NCBI GenBank assembly: GCA_963854835.1
Contig: OY978526.1
Coordinates: forward strand, 58,844,149-58,908,148
Source: Megamerina dolium
Lineage: Eukaryota; Arthropoda; Insecta; Diptera; Megamerinidae
DNA length: 64,000 bases
Direction of reading: 5' to 3'
Made by a program: the position numbers and the translations under genes. The notes under the pieces were generated by a model. It did not search any database. It was not told where the DNA came from and saw nothing but the letters and a program-made list of their open reading frames with translations. Numbering within the stretch: position 1 is the stretch's first letter; the number at the start of each line of letters is the position of its first letter. Below are positions 21,001 to 30,591 of this stretch, piece by piece.

Positions 21001-24000
21001 TTAGGAATTAGTTATTAAAACGAACGAATTTTTTAAATTGTAAAATCGGTTCCTATTTCATTATTTCAAAAAATGCAATTTATATTTACGAATTGTTTGC
21101 TTCTTTATCTTCTTATCTATCGGCTTAACTTTATCCTCTTGTTTTGTAACAGTAACAGTAACTCTATAAGACAAATCCTTTAAAGCTAATCCCATACAAA
21201 AAGTGAGTACTGATTTTAAATCTTATAAATGTATTATATATTCCTCTTGAAAAATGTATTACGATCCATGCTTTCAATTTCGTTAAAATAAATACATATC
21301 TTTAATACAACCCAAATTTATGTAATTTTTTACAATCTTACATAAAGTGAACGTGTGAGGGAAATCTAAAAAATATTCAACGAAAAAAAAAAATCATAAT
21401 AGCAACGATATTGTAGAGGAATCTTCATCAAAAAATGATCACATATTCTTATGTACTACTAGGTATTTGTTCCATTTTTCTTTGAGTACCACCAGCACAC
21501 ATTTCGAAAGAGTAATAATCTATGGTTTTCAATTACACAGATATTCAGACACATGTACATTTAGTAATTAGAACTACTCTTTTTTATATTTCACACATAT
21601 TCAGTCATTTGGACAACCATAAAAACTAGGTATTGCAGTTAATAAAATAATGGGTGTTTTTAAATATAAATAAATGAAGATAAATTTCACCAACTACGCA
21701 AGTGATATTCGCGCTTCTATTGTATTAATTTTAAATAGTCATAATAAATATATGGCGTATGGTTTGAGTGTTGCGTATTGTGGTTGTGATTCCAAACTTT
21801 CAAATAATATTAGACTCCGTTGATATGGTATTATGCACCATATTAATGTTTGTTAATTTCTACTGGTATTAAACTGTATTGCAAGGGTTTTCTTCCCTTT
21901 ATCTTCTCATTTAATTTTTGCTAATGGGAAGTAAATTGTCTTCTACTTCCTGTATATTTTAAAATAGCATCTACTTATAGTATTTGTTGTGAGATTTTTG
22001 TTTGCATTATTATTATAATTTCTTTTTATTATACACCGAGAGAAATGAGATTTCAATTTGAATGCGGAAGAAATTAATATACAAATATTTACATACATAC
22101 ATACGTGGTGTAAATAATTTTTGTATTGTAAATATTTTTTTGTATGATTCACCTCGTACCTGACACATTGTTTCATACAATTGATATATGTATGGGCGTA
22201 CCTACGTATCATGTTGGAATGTGCCCATTTTTATTGAGGGCTTCAGCACTTTGAATCAGTCATATTATACCCGCGTACTACATATATATTCTACTAGTAT
22301 TCTTTCTTCACATTACATTTAAACATTATAATTGCATGTCTGTATGTTATTTTGCTTTTTTTTTGTCAAAAAGTAAATATTTTTAAAAATATATATACTT
22401 ATGTATATGAACGGAATTTGATTTAAGCGGCACTTGTTACTTCAATTATCGTTATTGGTTTTATTTTTATCGTTCGTTGCTTGTATACTGAGGTAAAAAT
22501 TAATGAAATGAACGGAAAGTTCTCGATTTAATTGTTTATACAAGTGGCGAACTAAAATTAGCTTTAATATATTTTATATTAAAAAAATGTATTTTACTTA
22601 CTTTACATCCAAAGTATAACATGTATACATTTTGGTTAGTAGCTCTCCTTTAGTAAAACAATTCATATACATATGTCACATCAGATATTCAGATAATCGA
22701 CCATATACTGTGGTTCTTTTACAATACGAACATACTAATGTTTTGTACCAATTCATACTTTATCTATGCTATTTGTTGACATTTGCTGTAATTACAATTA
22801 CACACATATGCTGCATAGTCAATTTCATTATTTCCGTATTTCCGTACATATGTTGATGTGAGTCTATTGGGGATTCGTCAATTGATTATCTTTTATCAGC
22901 TTTAAATAATAAAGATAAACATTTTCATTTTTTCCTCTACTTATAATACGAGCAACTAATGAGTAATTAAAAGTGGACTATACAAACACGTTAATGGGTA
23001 TATATTTGCGTAAATATTCCTAGTGATTTTAAAAGCTTCCGTACATAATTTTTTCGTGGTTAAATTATATCATATAATAATAATACTTTGTTGATTAAGA
23101 AACAGTGAATAACAACAATTATGGTATCTGATCTTAATAAAATATGAGTCGGGAAAGAAACGAATACATATTGGTTCGATTTCATGGATTTCAAAATATA
23201 CTAGTCAATTTACGAATGCCAATTTTGTATCACATAATTTTAAGTTAGTTTGTAAGATTTGAATACTTATTGTGAGTTTCTACGAATGATAGAAAGATTC
23301 AATAAATTCTTAGTATTAAAAAAAAAATAATATAAATAATATAATAAAAATTAATATAATTTTTAAGTTACAATTTGTTAAAAATTGATTTGACTTTCAG
23401 TGGTTAATTTCATATTTTCCCATTTTCTCTAGATTTCGCAAGACTACTATAATTATTGATTTACGTTCATTTGGTTCATTAATTTAAATTTTTTTATAAT
23501 TTCTTATTTGTTAGATTTTAGGTTTAGGTTAGGTTTTAATGAATGTACAGTATTTTCATCATAAATAAAGTTTTATTAACCATTAAATATATATTTCATT
23601 TATGAATATTAAAGCCGTAACAACATAAAATAAAATAATTCATAATTATGTAGAAAAACACACACACACACACACTCAATAAGAGATTTTGGTGGTATGT
23701 CACCGTGCAAAATTCCTCTGTGTAAAAAAAAAAATGGAAAAAGAACGATCATCTGTCTCATACCATTTTTATTCGTCATCAATGAAAAATGCGAATAAAG
23801 AGAAGTAAAGGAGTTTAATGTAATGGAAAACTGGCATGGTTAGGTATGTCTATGTTTATTGTTGGGATTGTTAGTTGGTTGATGACAACATTGGTATTGT
23901 TGTACATATTTAGTTGAAGTTATTCAAGTGTTGCTCATTTTGCTACATCATGGGAAATGTCTGTCATTTATTGTTGTGAACATGATGTAGTAGTGTCATA

Positions 24001-24678
24001 TATATATGCATAGAAGTTACAGTTGCTTTGTTGGTGTTACTCTAAAACAGCAACAACAAAGCTCAAGTACAAAGTTGGAACAATAATTTTTTTTTTGTTT
24101 AATCACGAATATATAGCATAGGTAAAACAAGGAGATACATACGTACAAAAGATAGATAGGTACAATAAAAATAATAAAAAACTTACATGAACGAAATCAC
24201 GGTCAATCAAGCTAAACTAGTTTTTGCACCAAACTTACACTAGGTAGGTACACATACACCACTCACCACAGCAGCAACAACAGTGTGGTGTGCAGAATGT
24301 GGATTTGCAATCACACATGTATAATACCTGCTATACCATCATAACTGCAAACGTATGTGGGGCGCCGCATTATTACGCTTTAATGGTGGGTGAATTGAAT
24401 GAATTGAGACGAACGGAAAAATCGTGAAAATCGCGTAAATGCAGAGTAAAATAGTAATAGTTAGTCTTTTTATTAACGTATTCAGAAACTATTTGTCTAG
24501 TAGTGGTAGTCACACAGACAGCCAGGTAATCATACAGGTAGAGTGTCACTCGTTTCAAATACTCATTTCTCTACTCATTTATAGTAAGCAGCGGCGGCGG
24601 TATATTGTTGGCGCAGATGCGTATATTGAAATTTAATTTTGTTTCATTTGCTTGATTTGGACGTTTATCACCATATTA

Positions 24679-24974
24679 CACTACTCAACAGAAAAAAGAG
24701 TACCTACAAAAAATATGTTTTCTAGCCTAAGCTTGGCCGGAAAAACAAGAAAATGGCACTCACTTATTTTTCCACAGAAGCGTTTCCAAGATATTCGCGA
24801 AAAACGTGATTTTTTGCACTTTTTTGGTTAATGGCGTTTTTTTCGGGAATATCTCGAAAACGCTTCTTTGGAAAAATAAATGGCGGCAAGTTTCTTTTTA
24901 AGCAACTCAAGGTTAATCGATAAAACTAACTTTATTTGAAGTACTCGCTAAAAATAGAAAATTGTCGAGTAGTG
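24679..24974. mobile_element. foldback / MITE-like element with imperfect inverted arms
   Basis: The tips are cactactcaaca at 24679 and its near-complement tgtcgagtagtg ending at 24974, both flanked by TTA/TAA-type sequence. The inner parts of the arms pair best: cacttatttttccacagaag... (from 24761) against ...cttctttggaaaaataaatg (to about 24888), about 43 of 48 positions. No coding capacity. The first satellite unit begins inside its right arm (24901). Confidence 0.65.
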
Positions 24975-26139
24975 TTATATATATCGATTCTTCTTCAATT
25001 CGCTGCTTTTTCAACTCACTCGCTGCAATATTTCAATTTCGTACAATTCGTTTGATTAAATCACGATAACGAGTACTGACGTGAGCATATGGTGTTTTTA
25101 CATTACATATAGTAATATCTAATTCGAATTGAACGTCGGATTGTCTAGCAAAACTGCCAAATCAAATGTTATTTATGCACTGAACGATATGACATTTTAC
25201 AAGTGTATTTTTCAGCAACTCAAGGTTAATCTATAAAACTAACTTTATTTGATGTACTCGCAAAAAATAAAAAATTGTCGAATAGTGTTATATATATCGT
25301 TTCTTCTTCAATTCGCTTCTTTTTCAACTCACTCGCTGCAATATTTCAATTTCGTACAATTCGTTTGATTATATCACGATAACGAGTACTGACGTAAGCA
25401 TATGGTGCTTTTACAGTACATATAGTAATATCTAATTCGAATTAAACGTCGGATTGTCTAGCAAAACTGCCAATTTAAATGTTATTTATACACTGAACGA
25501 TATGACATTTTACAAGTGTATTTTTCAGCAACTCAAGGTTAATCTATAAAACTAACTTTATTTTGAGGTACTCGCAAAAAATAAAAAATTGTCGAATAGT
25601 GTTATATATATCGTTTCTTCTTCAATTCGCTGCTTTTTCAACTCACTCGCTGCAATATTTCAATTTCGTACAATTCGTTTGATTATATCACGATAACGAG
25701 TACTGACGTAAGCATATGGTGCTTTTACAGTACATATAGTAATATCTAATTCGAATTAAACGTCGGATTGTCTAGCAAAACTGCCAATTTAAATGTTATT
25801 TATACACTGAACGATATGACATTTTACAAGTGTATTTTTCAGCAACTCAAGGTTAATCTATAAAACTAACTTTATTTTGAGACTCGCAAAAAATAAAAAA
25901 TTGTCGAATAGTGTTATATATATCGTTTCTTCTTCAATTCGCTGCTTTTTCAACTCACTCGCTGCAATATTTCAATTTCGTACAATTCGTTTGATTATAT
26001 CACGATAACGAGTACTTACCTAAGCATATGGTGCATTTACAGTACATATAGTAATATCTAATTCGAATTAAACGTCGGATTGTCTAGCAAAACTGCCAAT
26101 TTAAATGTCATTTATACTGAACGATATGCCATTTTACAA
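24901..26139. repeat. satellite array, four units of about 313 bp
   Basis: Units start at gcaactcaaggttaat at 24902, 25214, 25528 and 25842, giving periods of 312, 314 and 314; the fourth is slightly shorter and ends at 26139. Units 2 to 4 are nearly identical, unit 1 more diverged. Each unit contains aactcactcgctgcaatatt, cacgataacgagtactgac and gtcggattgtctagcaaaac. The last bases are followed by a small perfect palindrome (atatgccatt ... aatggcatat, 26127-26157). Confidence 0.95.
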
Positions 26140-26485
26140 TAGAATGGCATATGGCTGACAATGCAGCAAGTTTTGCTAGTCTTCAATATAGTGATCGTTA
26201 ATACGATTAATATTTTAAACTGATTTTCGGGTTGTAATTTGAAGCCGATTACTAAGTTTTTAAAGTGTTTAAACATTACTTCGCCAGTGTCAGCCATATC
26301 CGCTTTTTATCCATTTTGAGCTATCGCGGCACCCAACGCTCTGGGATCATTCTCATACTTATTTGTTTATTATTACCATTCCGCGTACTGCACGTCGCTG
26401 TCCGCTGCTATCCTTTTTCAACGGTCTTGTCGGTCTTGCGGTTTTTCTGATCGCTCCTTATTAAAAATCAATATTTCATGATTCA
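26140..26485. other. no gene recognised
   Basis: Unique-looking sequence between the satellite and the LINE 3' end. No supported feature. Confidence 0.3.
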
Positions 26486-26499
26486 TTCATCATCTGTGA

Positions 26500-26823
26500 A
26501 TAGTTGTTGTTGTTGTAGCAGCAGGAATACGGAAATGTTAATTAATGCGATTATTGGCAACGATGTTGTTGTAGGGGTCGGTGTTGGCGTTGGTATCGGT
26601 GTTGTTGTTGGTTGATGTCAGTGACGCCGCTGGCATCGGTGCCGCCGTCATCCACTCTCTCATGCAGCGGCAAATGCAGGAAGCTCGCAACATCATGTGG
26701 AGCCGTCCATAGTGCCTCAACTCGCAGGTCTGTAGGATTCGCAGCATACACGAAGAGGTGTTCTACAGTGTGCGGACCAATATTACAGTGTGGGCAGATG
26801 TCCGGAACCTCAGGATCCAAGCG
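26500..26823 (-). pseudogene. jockey-like LINE, 3' fragment (left of the retroviral insertion)
   Basis: On the minus strand the frame continues the LINE of 35347-36290 and reads LDPEVPDICPHCNIGPHTVEHLFV, then PTDLRVEALWTAPHDVASFL, the C-terminal CxxC..H knuckle and end typical of jockey-clade ORF2. The expected second Cys of the knuckle is replaced (FVYAAN). The 3' end is a run of CAA-type triplets (ctacaacaacaacaac, about 26500-26520). The LINE is interrupted at 26824 by the endogenous retrovirus, which duplicated TGCG. Confidence 0.82.
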
Positions 26824-26827
26824 TGCG
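26824..26827. other. target-site duplication TGCG (left)
   Basis: The four bases TGCG border the left LTR here and the right LTR at 35343-35346. Joining the two LINE parts with one copy restores the reading through the junction, which defines the ends of the retroviral insertion. Confidence 0.88.
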
Positions 26828-27134
26828 AGTTAAGTATTTTTTAAAACGGAATTAAATTAATGGAACACATACTATTCTTTTGGTGTTTTTTATTTGAAAT
26901 CAATCTTAAGACTAAAAACTTAAAATCTACTGGCATATGCAAATGCCTTTTCGTATCGAAATTGCTTGCTAAGCACAAGCAACGCAATTGTTATGTATAT
27001 TTTACGCTGCTTATTCCAATCAAGCAATCTGATACGATTTTCGATTTATTTATTTGTTTAAATATTTTTGAACAATTATGCTGATGTCGTCGTCAGCAGT
27101 ATAATTGTTCGATACAGGGTGAAGGAACGTAACT
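26828..27134 (-). repeat. 3' LTR of the endogenous retrovirus
   Basis: 307 bp, starting AGTTAC and ending TTAACT in element orientation. Apart from one base near the outer end (TTAACT versus TTGACT) I see no difference from the 5' LTR. It is preceded inside by the purine-rich tract at 27135-27147. It contains AATAAA-type signals. Confidence 0.93.
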
Positions 27135-27147
27135 CCTCCCCCTGTAG
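27135..27147 (-). other. polypurine tract
   Basis: In element orientation the sequence CTACAGGGGGAGG immediately precedes the AGTTAC start of the 3' LTR, as expected for the plus-strand primer. Confidence 0.75.
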
Positions 27148-27660
27148 TCATAGGATTCTCCTGGATCCTATTTTTTTCATTTTTGAACTTATACCATAAT
27201 ATAATTATAGCTAGGGTTAGTAAAGTAAACAATAATAACGTTACTGAGTCTGTTATTATGTTTTTTAATTTTATTTCTTTTAGCTCTGTTAGGTTTTTTA
27301 TTTCATTTATTACAATATCTTTGAAGGAGGGTTTTGTTGTAAAATTGTATATTTCTTCTCCTTCTTTTTCATTATAGAATTCCTGTATGTAAATTTCCTC
27401 ATTATTTGAAAATAATTTGCCATCGATTATAATTGTACAATTTATAAATTCAATTAGAGCATTTCCGCTTGTTATTTTGTTAGTTTCATTTGTGTTACAA
27501 TTCTGTTCTATGGATATATTTTCCATATTTTGAATTAAAATCGTTCCTTCATTTATAATATATATTTTCTCCTCATTGTCTATAATTAACTTACAATTCT
27601 TTTCTAAAACACAATTTTTACTGATTTTAAGTTCATTTATTGTCTTGTCTTTTTCATATA

Positions 27661-29291
27661 CAGTATTGTGCAAAACTTAAGCAACTGGCATAGTGCTCTC
27701 ATTGATTTCAAATTTACTAAAAAATAAAAGCGCTTAGATTGAATGTTTTAATATTTAATTGTTCCTTCATTAAATACATAAAAAACAACAACAACAAAAG
27801 TTCGGTATTCTTACGAAATTAACTGTAAACAACAAAAAACAAATTATACTCATATTTCATCTGTGCAAAACTTAAGCAACTCGGAGTGCAAAGGTGTTCG
27901 ATATTTCTTTGTTCAGAAAATTTCGGAGTTTTTTCTGCTTTGTGCATTAACATTGATCTAACTCAGTACAAAAAAGTCTTTCTTAGCGCACAGTTCTTTC
28001 AAACATATTGAAATCCAATATGCAACGTGTCCGTTATAGTCATCAATTTAAGATGAAGGTTATATCGTTATTTAAGGAATGAAAACCACAGAATGACATT
28101 GCAAAATCATTAAATATCAACAAATCTATGATATCAAGATGGATACGATTATTTGAAAAAACTGGTAGCGTTACAGATCGAAATTCAGGAGGAAGACCCC
28201 AAAAAATAGGGAAGCTATTCAAATTAAAAAATTGATTAAAAAAAATCCGTTCATGTCTTCAAAAGATATAGTAAATACTCTTAATTTAAATGTCGATTCA
28301 AGCACAGTAAGAAGGCATTTGATTAAAGTTGGTTTAAAAAGCTACAAAGCGGTAAAGAAACCAATGCTTACACCAAAACATGTAAAAAAAAGGTATGCTT
28401 GGTTTAATGCCTTCAAAACAAAAACAACAACATATATTTTTTTTCCAGACTTGAATTTGCTAAGAAGTACGTGGGCTGGTCCATAAAAAAGTGGTTTGGC
28501 GTACTGTTCAGTGATGAAGTTAAAATAAATTTATTTAATTCAGACGGAATAATAAGAGTTCGACATGCGAAAGGTGAAGGCCTCAATCCGCGATACTGTA
28601 AAAAGACTGTAAAGCATGGAGGAGGGAACGTCATGGTGTGGGCGTGTTTTTCGGGGAGTGGACTTGGTCCGTTGCATAGGATTGACCACAAAATGGACAG
28701 ATTTATGTATAAGGACATCTTAGAAACTGCAATGTTGCCTTTTGCGGAATGGAATATGCCACTTCGATGGGTGTTTCAGCACGACAATGATCCGAAACAC
28801 ACATCGAAGTTTGTGGAGGATTGGTTACAGTCAAATAAGATTCAAGTGCTTGATTGGCCGGCACAATCGCCCGACTTGAATCCTATTGAAAATTTGTTTT
28901 CAATTTTAAAACGAGGCTTGGGCTCAAAGCGCTTTAAAAATAAAGACGAACTATTTTTAGGCCTCAAAACTGAATGGGAAAATATAAATAAATCATATTT
29001 AACGAAATTAGTAGCTTCTATGCCTAAAAGGTGTGCTGCAGTAATAAGGGATACTACACAAAATATTAAAAGTTGCTTAAGTTTTGCACAGATGAAATAT
29101 GAGTATAATTTGTTTTTTGTTGTTTACAGTTAATTTCGTAAGAATACCGAACTTTTGTTGTTGTTGTTTTTTATGTATTTAATGAAGGAACAATTAAATA
29201 TTAAAACATTCAATCTAAGCGCTTTTATTTTTTAGTAAATTTGAAATCAATGAGAGCACTATGTCAGTTGCTTAAGTTTTGCACAATACTG
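27661..29291 (+). mobile_element. Tc1-type transposon 3, inserted in env
   Basis: Termini cagtattgtgcaaaacttaa (27661) and its complement ending at 29291, flanked by TA at 27659-27660 and 29292-29293. Inverted repeats are about 210 bp with the direct repeat gtgcaaaacttaagcaact at the tip and at the inner edge (27864-27882; 29068-29087), again an IR/DR layout. The right and left repeats are almost identical. The transposase is broken, so this copy was moved by an active relative. Confidence 0.93.
28020..29133 (+). pseudogene. Tc1 transposase, broken
   Basis: The ATG at 28020 starts MQRVRYSHQFKMKVISLFKE, then TGA at 28080-28082. The same frame goes on with NDIAKSLNINKSMISRWIRLFE (helix-turn-helix). 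A frameshift near 28200 leads to KNPFMSSKDIVNTLNLNVDSSTVRRHL, and another near 28440 to the catalytic part: GVLFSDEVKINLF (Asp), VFQHDNDPKHTS (Asp), DWPAQSPDLNPIENL (Glu, 34 residues later). All catalytic residues are kept but the chain has one stop and two frameshifts. The C-terminus ends in the right inverted repeat. Confidence 0.88.
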
Positions 29292-30188
29292 TATGTATGT
29301 TTTGTCTTTAATTTGTACAGTGTCCTCAATGTTCATGTCGATCTTTTTATTATTACTATTTGTTAATGGTATTGTCCGTTTTACCTTGGTCCGAATTAAA
29401 TTTATCGGTAGTTTTATAGCGATTATTAAATTTTCGTTATGTTGCATAACCCCCATTCTGATGAGTTTTATTTTATAAAAGTTTATGTCATATTTGTCTA
29501 ATTCTTCTTCTGTTAAAATTGATGGGTGAAAGAGGTTATATTTCGCAGAGGCTATAGAGTCTAATATAGCGTCTATTTTGTCATTTAAAAATCTTATTTT
29601 TAAAAGTTGGTCGTGGTACAGTATTTCATTTCTCATTACATTGTCATGTTGGTTTATGTCGTTAAGAGTTTCAACTATTTCTCTTCTGTCGTCTACTATC
29701 GTTTCTTTTAGAGTATTTATTGATTGTTGTATGACAGTATTAATTTTAATTTGATCATTCATGGCTTTTATTATTTCATGATTGTTTTCTTGATTATTGA
29801 GTAAATGTTTCATTATTTCCTGCCTATCGGAATCGTCCATAAGGCCAAACATCCAGTTATTTAATTTTCCTACGAAGTTGATGAGACCCCTTTTCTGTCT
29901 TTTAGAAACTGTTGGGATTATAGTTTTGATTTTTGTTTGAATTGTTTGGATTTCTGTTTCCAAATAAAGTCTGTTCTGCCCAGTAATTATTTTTGCGTTT
30001 TCATGCATTTGTTCAATAAGGTTGAGTATTTCTGATGGATTAATTACATGTAATATTATTTTAGTTGTATTAACTATTTCGACCATAGATGTATCGATTT
30101 GGATGAATCCCGCTTCAGTTTGTATTTGTGTTACCTTCACCATTGCCATCGTCGGTGCTAAACATATGATCATTAGTAGGAATGTCAC

Positions 30189-30190
30189 CT
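30189..30190 (-). promoter_or_regulatory. env: probable env splice acceptor
   Basis: Minus-strand ...ccaaattttcag|GTGACATTCC; the env frame opens exactly after the AG and the first ATG is five codons later. Errantiviruses are known to make env from a spliced mRNA. The donor was not identified. Confidence 0.45.
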
Positions 30191-30230
30191 GAAAATTTGG
30201 TTGGTCTTTTAATATTGGTTGTATGAATGT

Positions 30231-30591
30231 GGGTGCCGTAGCTCAGTGGTTAGTGTGTTCGCCTTCTGATCTGTAGGTCGTGGGTTCAATACCCGGCTGA
30301 TGCATAACAAATTTAATATCGAAAAGATTTTTCTTTCGAATGGTACCCACCTGTCGGCAAGCAATTGGCAATTCTTCCGACAGTAACAACTTGCCATGAA
30401 AAAGCTTCTTAAAGAACTCTGTGACAAAGCCCAGAAAAAGTGATGTCACAAGTGTTCTGCCGTTCGGAACCGGCTAAAATAAGTAGGTCCCTTCTAATAC
30501 TGTCCAAATTTAAGACGCACAACAGTAATGGAAGAGAAGCTCGGCCAATGAGTCCTTTGGGGCTTTAAGTGCCACATATTTATTTTTTTTT
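30231..30591 (+). repeat. tRNA-derived SINE, copy 4, with 12-bp target duplication
   Basis: This is the best reference copy. The head gives a polymerase III A box TAGCTCAGTGG (30239-30249) and B box GGTTCAATACC (30283-30293), 44 bases apart. The body runs to ggctttaagtgccacatattt and a T-rich tail. TTGTATGAATGT flanks it at 30219-30230 and 30592-30603. It is inserted at the pol/env boundary of a recent retroviral insertion, so this SINE family has been active recently. Confidence 0.95.

Larger units (their letters stand above)
14404..24678. other. 10 kb of AT-rich, transposon-poor DNA
   Basis: I recognise no coding gene, RNA gene or long transposon here. Details: a (CA)n microsatellite at about 18022-18066; the dispersed repeat at 16376-16560; a CAG- and CG-richer interval at about 15180-15990 that could be untranslated exon sequence, ending in AAG|GTGAAA near 15996 that resembles a splice donor. 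Small frames (for example a basic one at 14801-15031 minus and hydrophobic ones at 15190-15486 and 17884-18174) have no recognisable domain. The relative absence of mobile DNA contrasts with both sides and would suit a long host intron or a regulatory domain. Confidence 0.45.
27050..30190 (-). pseudogene. env: errantivirus env (F-type glycoprotein), split by a Tc1
   Basis: The N-terminal part lies at 30188-29292 and the C-terminal part at 27660-27050; between them is the Tc1 at 27661-29291. Visible features: a hydrophobic leader at the start (residues about 1-16), a furin-type site RQKR at about residues 97-100 followed by the glycine-rich hydrophobic start of a fusion peptide, long helical heptad-rich regions, Asn-rich glycosylation-like sites, and a C-terminal membrane anchor (SVTLLLFTLLTLAIIILW). 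The tail runs into the LTR. The frame begins exactly at a CAG|GTGACA junction (30190-30189) after a T-rich tract, so env is probably expressed from a spliced mRNA. The role of such proteins is membrane fusion. The insertion disrupts it. Confidence 0.85.

Noticed and set aside
24901..26139. CRISPR-like array
   Set aside because: Units of about 313 bp are contiguous and repeated in full without variable spacers; the DNA is eukaryotic.
26860..27084. 74-codon frame that occurs identically at 35068-35292
   Set aside because: It lies within both retroviral LTRs on the antisense strand; identity comes from LTR duplication.
30231..30305. Functional tRNA gene
   Set aside because: A and B boxes are present but the anticodon stem does not pair well and the unit continues into a dispersed SINE body with target duplications.
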